From Bradyrhizobium iriomotense (GTDB taxonomy: Bacteria > Pseudomonadota > Alphaproteobacteria > Rhizobiales > Xanthobacteraceae): a stretch of 64,000 nt of DNA. The stretch is from NCBI RefSeq assembly GCF_018129405.1, contig NZ_JAFCLP010000014.1, positions 124,001 through 188,000 on the forward strand. Reading direction: 5' to 3'. The position numbers and the translations under genes are program-made. Under the pieces are notes generated by a model. The model saw nothing but the letters and a program-made list of their open reading frames with translations, was not told the origin of the DNA and did not search any database. Below are positions 7,681 to 15,762 of this stretch, piece by piece (position 1 is the stretch's first letter; each line of letters opens with the position of its first letter).

Positions 7681-8562
7681 GTGCGTATCTCTACCCGTTT
7701 CTGCTGGGCGGACGTGACCACGATGGCGTCGCTGACGCTGATACTCGCGGGCTGCGCGGCAGCCCCGCTGGATCGCGCGGGCTCACTTCGAAGTTACGAC
7801 CGCCTGTCGGAGGCCGATGGCCTGGTCACCAAGGCGCAGATCCGGGCAAGCAAGAAGGATCTGCTCGCTGCAAAGACCGTTCGGATTGCTCCCGCCATGT
7901 TTCCGGCGCGGGCCGGGGTGCCTCTCAACGAGAAGGAGCGGGCTTTGGTCGCGAATGCGATCAGCCGCGAGCTCTGCCTCAGGCTGAGCGAGAAGTTTCG
8001 CATCGTCTCGAGCGACGACGACGCCGACCTGACGATTCAAGCCACGGTGACTCATGCAACGCCGACCGGTGAGACCGCGGCGGGGGCCTCGAAGGCCGCC
8101 GCGGTTGCAAAGACCGTGGCGTTGCCCGGCGTGCCCGTGCCGGTGCCGCGACTGCCGGTCGGTCTGGGCAGCCTTTCCGTCGAGGCCGAAGCACGAGACT
8201 TCGCCGGCTTCCAGAAGGCGGCAATGGTCTGGGCGCGCGGAGCCAATTCGATCACCAATTCGCCGCGGATCGCCAACGAGGGCGACGCCTACGACCTTGC
8301 ATCGGATTTCGGCGCGGATTTCTCCAAGCTCGTTCTGACGGGCGAGTCTCCTTTCGGAGGATTGCCTGCGTTGCCCCCGGTCGAGAGCGTGGGGCCACGT
8401 TTCGGCGGCGCGCCAAAATACGTCGCCTGCGAGCAATTCGGCAGATTTCCAGGTGTGACCGGGTTCGTCGGTCAGCAGCTCGGCATGCCGCCGTCATGGA
8501 CGGACTCCGGCGCAAAGCCACAGCCGACGCCAATCAACGAAGGACAAACGGCCTCCCGATGA
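7681..8562 (+). CDS. DUF3313-like outer-membrane or inner-membrane lipoprotein
   Basis: The product of about 293 residues begins with a lipoprotein signal whose lipobox is LILAGC, so the mature protein starts at a lipidated Cys. The following part (GSLRSYDRLSEADGLVTKAQ, KTVRIAPAMFPARAGVPLNE) resembles the DUF3313 lipoprotein family, with a conserved beta-rich core and a C-terminal Pro-rich tail. The start is uncertain: GTG at 7681 is preferred, GTG 7678, TTG 7666 or ATG 7723 are alternatives, and none has a clear ribosome site. It is the first gene of a four-gene plus-strand operon under the divergent TetR regulator and overlaps the next gene by four bases. Confidence 0.75.
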   Translation: MRISTRFCWADVTTMASLTLILAGCAAAPLDRAGSLRSYDRLSEADGLVTKAQIRASKKDLLAAKTVRIAPAMFPARAGVPLNEKERALVANAISRELCLRLSEKFRIVSSDDDADLTIQATVTHATPTGETAAGASKAAAVAKTVALPGVPVPVPRLPVGLGSLSVEAEARDFAGFQKAAMVWARGANSITNSPRIANEGDAYDLASDFGADFSKLVLTGESPFGGLPALPPVESVGPRFGGAPKYVACEQFGRFPGVTGFVGQQLGMPPSWTDSGAKPQPTPINEGQTASR

Positions 8563-8654
8563 AGCGCTTTCTTCTGACCGTCCTGCTTGCGACTCTCGGG
8601 CGCATCCTCATCACGCTCATCGCCTTGTCGGTGACCTCGCTTTTCCCCGGCTGA
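8559..8654 (+). CDS. 31-residue membrane micropeptide
   Basis: An ATG overlapping the lipoprotein stop codon (ATGA) opens a 31-residue frame: a basic start (MKRFLLTVLLATLGR) and one hydrophobic helix, ending SLFPG. The four-base overlap, hydrophobicity and positive-inside start make translation plausible. It would be a single-pass inner-membrane peptide. No family is recognised. It lies between a lipoprotein gene and another small membrane protein, so it may assemble with them. Confidence 0.55.
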   Translation: MKRFLLTVLLATLGRILITLIALSVTSLFPG

Positions 8655-8672
8655 AGGACGCAGGACCCAACC

Positions 8673-8861
8673 ATGGGAAACAATCCCCGACGTCCTCTTT
8701 TCGTGGCCGATGCTGCCTGGCAGCGGTCGCAACTGCCGGCGAGTCACGAGAGCGGCAATGCAGAGGCAATCTTCGACGCCGATTTCTGGATTTGGATCGC
8801 GCTGGCGTTCCTGCCGACGGTCCTGGGCTTCCTGTATCTGCTCTTCTTTGCCGAGGTCTGA
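8673..8861 (+). CDS. Small single-pass membrane protein
   Basis: The 62-residue product has a polar N-terminal half and one C-terminal transmembrane helix (FWIWIALAFLPTVLGFLYLL). GAAGGACGCAGGA lies upstream of the ATG. It starts 18 bases after the micropeptide stop and belongs to the same TetR-controlled operon. I do not recognise a family. The layout suggests a tail-anchored membrane component. Confidence 0.65.
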   Translation: MGNNPRRPLFVADAAWQRSQLPASHESGNAEAIFDADFWIWIALAFLPTVLGFLYLLFFAEV

Positions 8862-8888
8862 CGTCACCACACATCAGGTTGCGTAATC

Positions 8889-9167
8889 GTGCGTATCGAG
8901 TTCCGCGCCTTGTTGGCGCGCCATGCCGTCCTGCTCATGCTGTCCGTGCTCGGCGGATGTGCGACGCTTGCCAGGGACGATGTCGCTGACAGCCGCGCCG
9001 CGCAACGGCAGCCCGGCTCAAGCACCTTGCATGACTATCTTCCAGTCCATGATCTGCCGCCTCAACGCGATGAGCCTTTGATCCCCGCCGGGGAGCAGGA
9101 CAGGATCAAGACGGAATTGATCGCAGCCCAACGCCAGGCGCAGCGCGTCAGCGCCAAACCGAAATAG
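8889..9167 (+). CDS. Small lipoprotein, function unknown
   Basis: The 92-residue product starts at a GTG and has a lipoprotein signal with lipobox VLGGC near residue 24. The mature part is polar and Pro/Gln-rich, with a C-terminal basic amphipathic stretch (IKTELIAAQRQAQR). It closes the four-gene operon that begins with the DUF3313-like lipoprotein; a palindromic repeat follows 9 bases after its stop and may end the transcript. Function unknown. Confidence 0.7.
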   Translation: MRIEFRALLARHAVLLMLSVLGGCATLARDDVADSRAAQRQPGSSTLHDYLPVHDLPPQRDEPLIPAGEQDRIKTELIAAQRQAQRVSAKPK

Positions 9168-9175
9168 AAGTCCGC

Positions 9176-9259
9176 AGGATGGGTAGAGCTCTTGCGAAAC
9201 CCATCATTGCTTCGGAGCGTGTCGAAGCGCGATGGGTTTCGCCTCGCTCTACCCATCCT
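9176..9259. repeat. Palindromic interspersed repeat (full copy)
   Basis: An 84-base near-palindrome whose ends are perfect 14-base arms (AGGATGGGTAGAGC at 9176-9189, GCTCTACCCATCCT at 9246-9259). Inner arms also pair (CGAAACCCATC with GATGGGTTTCG). Similar elements are scattered through Bradyrhizobium genomes. A diverged copy is at 6259-6319. It lies between convergent genes and could act as a transcript end. Confidence 0.85.
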
Positions 9260-9292
9260 ACGACGGTCCAACCGGCCCAGGTCGCGCGCCCC

Positions 9293-9583
9293 TCAATAGC
9301 AGGGCGGGTAGGGGTAATATCCACAAGCACGTCGATAGCCGTAGGCACCATAGGCCCCATAGGCTGCGGCTCCCGCCGCTGCCGCACCATAGTAGGCGCG
9401 CCGATGGACCCTGCGATTGACACCTGCAACGCTTCCGGGCGTAAGAGGACGCCCGACGCGGGCCTCGGCTGTGTCAGCTGACACGGTCAGCGCATCCACC
9501 GGCGAGTAGCGGAACGACAGGGGCGTTGCCGTGAACAGCACGGCGGTCACGAACAGTCCAAGCAGCTTGGCATGTCTGATCAT
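9293..9583 (-). CDS. Small exported protein with Ala/Gly/Tyr/Cys-rich C-terminal module
   Basis: The 96-residue product has an N-terminal signal (IRHAKLLGLFVTAVLFTATP), a short polar linker and a C-terminal stretch of Ala/Gly/Tyr ending ACGYYPYPPCY. The last 35 or so residues closely match those of the unrelated 222-residue protein at 2379-3047. The module is glycine-zipper-like, which suggests membrane or outer-surface association; the two Cys could pair. The gene is isolated on the minus strand. Function unknown. Confidence 0.75.
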   Translation of the reverse strand: MIRHAKLLGLFVTAVLFTATPLSFRYSPVDALTVSADTAEARVGRPLTPGSVAGVNRRVHRRAYYGAAAAGAAAYGAYGAYGYRRACGYYPYPPCY

Positions 9584-9953
9584 GTGCTCTCTCCCTTTGC
9601 AGGACGACGAGACAACGTGACATGCCGATGAGCCCTACCATTGACCGAAATCAAAGGTCGAACTTCCGGGTGGAGCGCAAGCAACGCGCCGTGGTGACGC
9701 TCTTGGCAGAATGCGCCGTCTATCGGGCAGGCGGCATCTCGCCACGCTGCGCATTACCGAACGCCTTCACTCCAGCCACTCGTCAGCGCGAGGACGTGCC
9801 ATAATCGCTATCCGTCCTGTCGCCCGAATCTCAATCCAATATAATCGGGACATCCAAAACCCTGATTGGCGCAATGCACTACACGGCTGCTTCGCATAAT
9901 CCACGCCTCACGGGATGAAGCGTGTGCGGCGTCGATGATTTTCGGGATGATGC
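9584..9953. other. Gene-free stretch
   Basis: No frame here has a convincing ribosome site, composition or family resemblance. It holds the promoter region of the minus-strand gene ending at 9293 and leads into a repeat element at 9954-10107. Confidence 0.5.
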
Positions 9954-10107
9954 CATCATGCCAGTGTTTTGCCCGACGGCGCAACCGCCCATGGTTCGTA
10001 GCCCGGATTTCGCGGCGTTCCATCCGGGCTACCGCCGGATGAGTTTCGCACATCCGTAACCCATTGATTTCACAACCCCCGTCTACTGTGCATGGGGTTG
10101 TTTTCGC
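9954..10107 (-). repeat. Interspersed repeat element, copy A (a second copy lies at 62322-62441)
   Basis: Three blocks match the copy at 62322-62441 in inverted orientation: 25 identical bases at 10083-10107, a block around AATCAATGG, and a block around CGTCGGGCAAAACA with GGCATGATG. This copy carries an additional palindrome at 9998-10032 that copy B lacks. No coding potential. It ends 20 bases before the feoB stop codon. Confidence 0.75.
9998..10032. repeat. Short palindrome inside repeat copy A
   Basis: GTAGCCCGGAT (9998-10008) and ATCCGGGCTAC (10022-10032) are perfect 11-base arms around 13 bases. The second repeat copy lacks it, so it looks like a nested insertion of another palindromic element. 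Confidence 0.75.
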
Positions 10108-10127
10108 TGTTTGAGTTTTGAGAGAGG

Positions 10128-11999
10128 CTATCCCGCGCCCAGCGCCACCGCGACGTTGTACGTCACGAGGCTCGCCGCATAGGCCAGCACCAGCATGTAG
10201 GTGAAGGTGACGGCCATCCATCCCCAGCTTCCGGTCTCGCGCCGGATCACGGCGAGCGTGGAGGCGCATTGGGGAGCGAAGATGTACCAGGCCAGCATCG
10301 ACAGTGCGGTGGCGAGCGACCATTTGGTCGCCAGCACCTGGCCGATCTGCTCGGCGGCTTCCTTGCCGCCTTCGATCGAATAGACCGTGCCGAGCGCGGC
10401 GACCGCGACCTCGCGGGCTGCCATGCCGGGGATCAGCGCCACCGCGATCTGCCAATTGAAGCCGACAGGGGCGAGCAGCGGCTCGAGCGCCTTGCCGATG
10501 ATCGCGGCGAGGCTGAAGTCGATCGCAGGCTCGGTGCTGCCCGCCGGCGGCTGCGGGAACGAGGCCAGGAACCAGATCAGCACCATCATCGAGAAGATCG
10601 TGGTGCCGGCGCGCTGCAGGAACATTTTTGCGCGGGTGTAGATGCCGATCGCGATCGATTTCAGCCTGGGCAACTTGTAGTCCGGCAGCTCCAGCATGAA
10701 GGGCGCCGGTGCGTAGTCGCGGATCATGAAGAACTTGATCACGAACGAGACGGCAAGCGCGCTGACGATGCCGGTGACGTAGAGGCCGAACATCACGAGG
10801 CCCTGCAGGTTGATGAAGCCCCAGACGTCCTTCGCCGGGATGAAGGCGGAGATGATCAGTGTGTAGACCGGGATGCGCGCCGAGCAGGTCATCAGCGGCG
10901 CGATCAGGATCGTGGTCAGGCGGTCGCGCTTGTTGTCGATCACGCGCGTCGCCATGATGCCGGGAATGGCGCAGGCAAAGCTCGACAGCAGCGGAATGAA
11001 GGCGCGGCCGTGCAGGCCGGCGCCGCCCATGATGCGGTCCATCAGGAAGGCGGCGCGTGCCATGTAGCCGAAATCTTCCAGCAGCAGGATGAACAGGAAG
11101 ATGAGGATGATCTGCGGCAGGAACACGATCACGCTGCCGACGCCGGAGATCACGCCGTCCTGAAGGAAGCTCTGGAGCAGGCCGTCGGGCAGGGTGGCTT
11201 TCACGAGCTCGCCGAGCGCGTCGAAGCCCGACTTGAGCAGATCCATCGCCGGCTGCGCCCAGGCGAACACTGCCTGGAACATCACGAACAGGATCAGCGC
11301 CAGCACAATCAGCCCGCCGACGGGATGCAGCACCACGGCGTCGATCCGCGCGGTCCAGGTGTCGGGGCGAGCAGGCAGGCTGACGCAATCGGCGATGATG
11401 CGGTCGGCTTCGCGCTGGGTGGCGCGCAATTCGGAGACACTGAGCGCGCGCCAGCTGTTCTCCTGCGGCTCGGCGGCAAGCTTTGCGGAAATCTCGTCGG
11501 TCAGCGCCAGCAGGTCGGCGGTGCCGCCCTTGCGCACCGCGATCGAGGTCACCACGGGCACGCCGAGCTCCTTGACGAGCCGCTCGACGTCGACCGTGAT
11601 GCCGCGGCGGCTCGCGATGTCGAACATGTTGAGGACGAGGATCATCGGCCGTCCCGTGCGCTTCAGCTCGAGCAGCAGGCGGATGGTCAGGCGCAGATTG
11701 GTGGAGTCGGCGACGCACAGCACGAGATCGGGCACGATCTCGCCGGAGGCCTTGCCGAGCACGAAGTCGCGGGTGATCTCCTCGTCCGGGCTGCGGCCGC
11801 GCAGCGAGTAGGTGCCGGGCAGGTCGACCACGGAGACCTGGCGGCCGAGCGGGGTGACGAAGAAGCCTTCCTTGCGCTCGACGGTGACGCCGGGATAGTT
11901 CGCGACCTTCTGCCGGCTGCCGGTCAGGGCATTGAACAGCGAGGTCTTGCCGCTGTTGGGCGTGCCGACCAGGGCGAGATGCAGCAGGGGTGCTTCCAT
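10128..11999 (-). CDS. feoB: Ferrous iron transport protein B
   Basis: FeoB is the GTP-dependent inner-membrane Fe(II) importer. The 623-residue protein has an N-terminal G domain with Walker A GTPNSGKT (residues 12-19), G3 DLPGTYS (near 59) and G4 NMFD (near 124), followed by a helical linker and the membrane domain with two Gate-like repeats (FGYMARAAFLMDRIMGG; CSARIPVYTLIISAF). It is shorter than the 770-residue E. coli protein, lacking much of the cytoplasmic C-terminal region, as in many alphaproteobacteria. feoA lies 38 bases upstream on the same strand. Confidence 0.97.
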   Translation of the reverse strand: MEAPLLHLALVGTPNSGKTSLFNALTGSRQKVANYPGVTVERKEGFFVTPLGRQVSVVDLPGTYSLRGRSPDEEITRDFVLGKASGEIVPDLVLCVADSTNLRLTIRLLLELKRTGRPMILVLNMFDIASRRGITVDVERLVKELGVPVVTSIAVRKGGTADLLALTDEISAKLAAEPQENSWRALSVSELRATQREADRIIADCVSLPARPDTWTARIDAVVLHPVGGLIVLALILFVMFQAVFAWAQPAMDLLKSGFDALGELVKATLPDGLLQSFLQDGVISGVGSVIVFLPQIILIFLFILLLEDFGYMARAAFLMDRIMGGAGLHGRAFIPLLSSFACAIPGIMATRVIDNKRDRLTTILIAPLMTCSARIPVYTLIISAFIPAKDVWGFINLQGLVMFGLYVTGIVSALAVSFVIKFFMIRDYAPAPFMLELPDYKLPRLKSIAIGIYTRAKMFLQRAGTTIFSMMVLIWFLASFPQPPAGSTEPAIDFSLAAIIGKALEPLLAPVGFNWQIAVALIPGMAAREVAVAALGTVYSIEGGKEAAEQIGQVLATKWSLATALSMLAWYIFAPQCASTLAVIRRETGSWGWMAVTFTYMLVLAYAASLVTYNVAVALGAG

Positions 12000-12037
12000 G
12001 GGATCAAGGGCCTTGGGGGCAGTTATCCGGTCGCTGA

Positions 12038-12313
12038 TTAGGCGACGATGATGGCCATGGCTTCGCGCCGACGGACCGCGATCGTAATGCTGTCGACCCT
12101 GACCGCGATCGGGTCGCGCCCGACCAGCCCCTCATGCAGGACCTCGACCCGGGCCCCCTCGACGAAGCCGAGCTCGATCAGGCGGCTCTCGAGCTCGATG
12201 TCCGAAAGCGCCGAACCCGTATCCTTGGTGGAAAGGTGCTGAATGACGCCGGTATAGCCGCGTAGGGCCAGACCCAGCGGCATGTGCGGGCGCTTTTCAT
12301 CATGGTCGGTCAT
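12038..12313 (-). CDS. feoA: Ferrous iron transport protein A
   Basis: FeoA is a small cytosolic SH3-like protein that partners FeoB. The 91-residue product matches the family (GYTGVIQHL, LIELGFVEGARVEVLHEG, RREAMAIIVA). The start at 12313 is preferred over an upstream TTG; the region is spanned by an inverted repeat (TGCCCTG / CAGGGCA), which could occlude the start. An iron-control-like motif lies about 60 bases upstream. Confidence 0.93.
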   Translation of the reverse strand: MTDHDEKRPHMPLGLALRGYTGVIQHLSTKDTGSALSDIELESRLIELGFVEGARVEVLHEGLVGRDPIAVRVDSITIAVRRREAMAIIVA

Positions 12314-12372
12314 GCCCTGTATTTTCAACGCAGGGCATTGAGGTCAAGCGCACTCGGCGGCTGAAACTGCAC

Positions 12373-12389
12373 CTTAGAGTGATTTTAAA
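12373..12389 (-). promoter_or_regulatory. Possible Irr/iron-control-element-like motif upstream of feoA
   Basis: On the minus strand TTTAAAA-TCA-CTCTAAG resembles the ICE consensus TTTAGAA-N3-TTCTAAA at 11 of 14 arm positions. It lies 60 bases before the feoA start. Irr controls iron genes in Bradyrhizobium, so the location makes sense, but the match is imperfect. Confidence 0.3.
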
Positions 12390-12429
12390 GTACAGGCGCC
12401 GTGGTCGCGCCGAAAACACGCCCCGGCGG

Positions 12430-12681
12430 CTACTGCGCCGGGACCTTGTCCGGCTGGGTGGCCATGGCCCGGCTCTTGAAGTAATCGAGCACGAACAGCC
12501 GGATCGCCGAGGACAGGTTGCCCTGCTGGCGGTTGCCGTCGATCTCGCCGACGAGCTCGGACAGCGTCATGTTACGCAGACCCGAGATCTCCTTCATGCC
12601 GTTCCAGAACGCCTCTTCCAGGCTGACGCTGGTCTTGTGGCCGGCAACGACGATCGACCGCTTCACGACGGGCGACTTCAT
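12430..12681 (-). CDS. Ribbon-helix-helix domain protein (RHH_4)
   Basis: The 83-residue product carries a ribbon-helix-helix fold: a basic beta strand (VVKRSIVVAGHKTSVSLEE) and two helices (FWNGMKEISGLRNMTLSELV, then SSAIRLFVLDYFK). Proteins of this kind usually bind DNA as dimers. The ATG overlaps the stop codon of the DUF4169 gene by four bases (ATGA on the minus strand), so the two are translationally coupled. The pair is common in Rhizobiales but its target is unknown. Confidence 0.85.
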   Translation of the reverse strand: MKSPVVKRSIVVAGHKTSVSLEEAFWNGMKEISGLRNMTLSELVGEIDGNRQQGNLSSAIRLFVLDYFKSRAMATQPDKVPAQ

Positions 12682-12866
12682 GGCTGCTCCTCGCGATCGA
12701 TCCGATGCTGGTCCAGATGCGCCTTCGCCTTGTCCGTGCGCGTCTCCTCCGCCGACCGCTCCGCCTTGGTGCGGCCGAACTTCGCCCGGTTGACGTCCGC
12801 CTGTTTCGCCGAAGCTTCCCGCTCGGCGCGCTTCCTGAAACGATTCAGGTTGATGACGTTCCCCAT
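12678..12866 (-). CDS. DUF4169 family protein
   Basis: The 62-residue product is highly charged and helical and matches DUF4169 (MGNVINLNRFRKRAERE at the start, ANRAKFGRTKAER in the middle as NRAKFGRTKAERS, and a C-terminal HRID). No function is known. It sits directly upstream of and overlapping the ribbon-helix-helix gene, an arrangement that suggests a joint role. Confidence 0.85.
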   Translation of the reverse strand: MGNVINLNRFRKRAEREASAKQADVNRAKFGRTKAERSAEETRTDKAKAHLDQHRIDREEQP

Positions 12867-13138
12867 GCCGCGTCTCCATCATCCGATCCTCGGCAGGCGG
12901 GATGAAATATTCAGGGGGCCGCATTGCGCCCCAAAAGACTTGATGGTCATTCGCTCGTCCTCGTCAATCGGCCCCTCGGGCCATCAAACGATGAATTTCG
13001 CCCCGTCAAGGGCGGTGGGGCTGCGTAACACGCCGCCCCGCCGGAACATTGACGGTAATCAAATCCCGCCCCCAAAACCGCATATTTCTGAGCGTCCAGC
13101 GTCCGTATCATTACGGATGACTATCGGAATTCGGAAAC

Positions 13139-14572
13139 CTAGCCCGGGCTGGTCATCTTCTCCGGGCGCACCAGGCGGTCGAATTCGTCCGCCGAGACGA
13201 AACCGAGCCGCAGCGCCTCCTCCTTCAGCGTGGTGCCGTTGGCATGGGCGGTCTTGGCCACCTTGGCGGCATTGTCGTAGCCGATCTTCGGGGCCAGCGC
13301 CGTCACCAGCATCAGCGAGCGTTCCATCAGCTCCCTGATGCGCTTTTCGTCGGCGCGGATGCCGCTGACGCAATGCTCGGTGAAGGAGCGCGCCGCATCC
13401 GCCATCAGGCGGATCGAGTGCAGCATGTTGTAGGCCAGCACCGGCTTGTAGACGTTGAGCTCGAAATGGCCCTGGCTGCCGGCGACCGTGATCGCGGTGT
13501 GATTGCCGAACACCTGGCAGCACACCATGGTCATCGCCTCGCACTGCGTCGGGTTGACCTTGCCCGGCATGATCGAGGAGCCCGGCTCGTTCTCCGGCAG
13601 GATCAACTCGCCTAGCCCGGAGCGCGGACCCGATCCGAGCAGGCGGATGTCGTTGGCGATCTTGAACAGGCCGGTCGCGACCGAATTGATGGCGCCGTGC
13701 GCCAGCACATAGGCATCGTTCGAGGCCAGCGCCTCGAATTTGTTGGCGGCGCTGGTGAAGGGCAGTTTCGTAATCCCGGCCACGTGCTTTGCGAACAGCT
13801 TGGCAAAGCGCGGTTTCGAATTGAGGCCGGTGCCGACTGCGGTGCCGCCTTGCGCCAGCGGATAGAGATCCTTCACCGCGACCTTGAGCCGTGCGATGCC
13901 GCTTTCGACCTGCGCGGCATAGCCGGAGAATTCCTGGCCGAGCGTCAGCGGCGTCGCATCCTGGGTATGGGTGCGGCCGATCTTGACGATCCTCGAAAAC
14001 TCCTTCTCCTTCTTGCGCAGCGCGCGCAGCAGCTCACCGAGCGCAGGGACGAGATCGGCATTGATGCGGCTTGCGGCCGCGATATGCATCGCGGTCGGAA
14101 ACGAGTCGTTCGACGACTGGCTCATGTTGACGTGATCGTTGGGATGCACCGGCTTCTTGGCGCCGAGCTCGCCGCCGAGCAGCTCATTGGCGCGGTTGGC
14201 GATCACCTCGTTGAGGTTCATGTTGCTCTGCGTGCCGGAGCCGGTCTGCCACACAACAAGCGGGAAATGATCGTCCAGTCTGCCCTCGATCACCTCGCGC
14301 GCGGCGCGGATGATGGCATTGGCGCGGCGCTGATCGAGCAGGCCGAGCTCGAGATTGGACTGCGCGGCCGCGAGCTTGACGATCCCGAGTGCATGCACGA
14401 GCGAGATCGGCATGCGGTCCGTGCCGATGCGAAAATTCTGGCGCGACCGCTCGGTCTGCGCCCCCCAATAGCGATCGGCGGGCACTTCGATGGGACCGAA
14501 GCTGTCGGTCTCGATGCGGGTTGCGGGGCGGGCGGTCTTCGAGCGGGAAGCTTTGGCCATGAGCACATCCAT
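13139..14572 (-). CDS. fumC: Fumarate hydratase, class II
   Basis: FumC converts fumarate to malate in the TCA cycle without an iron-sulfur cluster. The 477-residue protein has the family signature [11 protein letters not shown] (near residue 330), the substrate-site segments [10 protein letters not shown] and [11 protein letters not shown], and [19 protein letters not shown]. An N-terminal extension of about 15 basic residues precedes the catalytic start ([17 protein letters not shown]). ATG 14560 is an alternative start. It is followed after 90 bases upstream-to-downstream context by sspB on the same strand but is probably transcribed alone. Confidence 0.97.
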   Translation of the reverse strand: MDVLMAKASRSKTARPATRIETDSFGPIEVPADRYWGAQTERSRQNFRIGTDRMPISLVHALGIVKLAAAQSNLELGLLDQRRANAIIRAAREVIEGRLDDHFPLVVWQTGSGTQSNMNLNEVIANRANELLGGELGAKKPVHPNDHVNMSQSSNDSFPTAMHIAAASRINADLVPALGELLRALRKKEKEFSRIVKIGRTHTQDATPLTLGQEFSGYAAQVESGIARLKVAVKDLYPLAQGGTAVGTGLNSKPRFAKLFAKHVAGITKLPFTSAANKFEALASNDAYVLAHGAINSVATGLFKIANDIRLLGSGPRSGLGELILPENEPGSSIMPGKVNPTQCEAMTMVCCQVFGNHTAITVAGSQGHFELNVYKPVLAYNMLHSIRLMADAARSFTEHCVSGIRADEKRIRELMERSLMLVTALAPKIGYDNAAKVAKTAHANGTTLKEEALRLGFVSADEFDRLVRPEKMTSPG

Positions 14573-14662
14573 TCTGCCGCGCGAAACGCCGCGCGGCCTC
14601 TTGATGCGCTCTTCTATACAGGCAGTTCGACCGGGCGCGATGGCTCCGCGCGACAGCCTAGA

Positions 14663-15184
14663 TCATTTCTTGCGGAAACGATCGAGCCGCACGACCTCGG
14701 CACCGCCCTGGCTCGGCGGGGTCGGCTCTTCCGCGGTCTCCGCCTTCTCGGCTGCTGCGGCGGCGGGCACCGCTACGGCCGAAGGAGCAGGGGCCGCCGG
14801 CAGATTTTCCGGCGCGACCTCGGCGACATCGGACGTGTCGAACTGGAGGCCGAATTTCACGGAGGGATCGAGGAAGCTCTTGATGGCGCTGAACGGCACC
14901 ACCAGCCGCTCCGGAATGCCGCCGAAGGACAGGCCGACCTCGAAGCGGTCTTCGAGCACGGTCAGATCCCAGAACTGGTGCTGGAGGATGATCGTCATCT
15001 CCTCCGGATATTGCGCCAGCAGCCGCGACGACAGCTTCACGCCCTCCGCCTTCGACACGAAGGTGATGAAGAAATGGTGCTCGCCCGGCAGGCCATGGAC
15101 CGCGGCATCGGTCAGCACCTTCCGCAGCACGCCGCGCAGCGCGTCGCGGGCCAGCACATCGTATCGGATATGATCGGTCGCCAT
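14663..15184 (-). CDS. sspB: SspB-like ClpXP adaptor
   Basis: SspB tethers ssrA-tagged proteins to ClpX for degradation. The 173-residue product has the alphaproteobacterial SspB fold (HHFFITFVSKAEGVKLSSRL, PEEMTIILQHQFWDL, FEVGLSFGGIPERLVVPFSA), then a flexible Ala/Pro/Glu linker, and a short conserved C-terminal ClpX-binding peptide (VVRLDRFRKK). The start at 15184 matches the family; an upstream ATG adds 17 unrelated residues. It lies directly downstream of the tmRNA gene on the same strand, so the tag and its reader are neighbours. Confidence 0.93.
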   Translation of the reverse strand: MATDHIRYDVLARDALRGVLRKVLTDAAVHGLPGEHHFFITFVSKAEGVKLSSRLLAQYPEEMTIILQHQFWDLTVLEDRFEVGLSFGGIPERLVVPFSAIKSFLDPSVKFGLQFDTSDVAEVAPENLPAAPAPSAVAVPAAAAAEKAETAEEPTPPSQGGAEVVRLDRFRKK

Positions 15185-15298
15185 GGTGGTCCTGTTGCAT
15201 TCCAGGAGTTGGGCCCTGCCGGCCCGACTCGCCAAGCCGCAATAGTACCGCGCCTGACGGATCAGCAGGAGTCCCCGCCGGAGAGGAAATAGAAGGCA

Positions 15299-15632
15299 AG
15301 TGGAGGCTTCTGTTGCCAGGTGCCTCCGAACCCCGCCTAGCGGAGCTTAACCCGCTAGGACTTTAAAGTGGTCTTTCAAACTGCGTTACGCAGCCTGAGC
15401 AACCGGAGCAAAGTTGTCGTTGGCAACTATTGCAGTAGCCCGATAACGGCGGAACAATACCGGGAAAAAGCACGCCCTTTACGCCCTCGTCGATCCTATT
15501 TCGCCCCCGCCAAAGCCCGCTTGTGGGGCCAGCCCGATGGTGGGCTTTGGTGGAGGCGCCGGGTACCGCCCCCGGGTCCGAATGGTTTATTGCGACGACC
15601 GTTTATTTCCATAGCCGGCGAACCGGCACGCC
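15299..15632 (-). ncRNA. ssrA: Two-piece (circularly permuted) tmRNA
   Basis: Read on the minus strand, the acceptor piece comes first: a T arm (CCGGG / CCCGG), the acceptor strand CGCCTCC and encoded ACCA ending at 15548. After a spacer hairpin (CAAAGCCC / GGGCTTTG, about 15511-15549) the coding piece begins at 15508 with GGGGGCG, which pairs with CGCCTCC and gives the G3-U70 pair recognised by alanyl-tRNA synthetase. The tag frame (15424-15386) encodes ANDNFAPVAQAA then TAA. Downstream stems include CCTAGCGG / CCGCTAGG and GGAGGC / GCCTCC. tmRNA rescues stalled ribosomes. Outer ends are approximate. Confidence 0.95.
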
Positions 15633-15762
15633 CAATATAGGGGGCAAAGGTTTCAAAAAACAGAGGTTTCGAGCGGCGATGTGCGGTTCCCTTTGGATAG
15701 GTTCCGGATCGCCACAGGGCCCGATCTTGGCCGCGCCGCGGCCGCCGTTCTAAGCTCCTGAG

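Noticed and set aside
6259-9259. Composite transposon bounded by the two palindromic repeats
   Set aside because: The repeats are a common interspersed family, the copies are diverged, and no transposase or target duplication lies between or at the ends.
9622-9804. A 60-codon plus-strand frame in the gap before feoB
   Set aside because: No conserved motif, no ribosome site and an arginine/alanine-rich composition typical of random open frames here.
9808-11718. A 636-codon open frame antisense to feoB
   Set aside because: High-GC codon bias leaves long open frames opposite real genes. It is arginine/alanine-rich with no domain, and feoB in the other frame is unmistakable. Similar antisense frames at 10269-12041, 13697-15292, 29487-31628, 35345-36568 and 56493-58148 were rejected for the same reason.
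15368-15753. Short plus-strand frames over the tmRNA region
   Set aside because: They overlap the tmRNA gene and its tag sequence in antisense and have no ribosome site or family.
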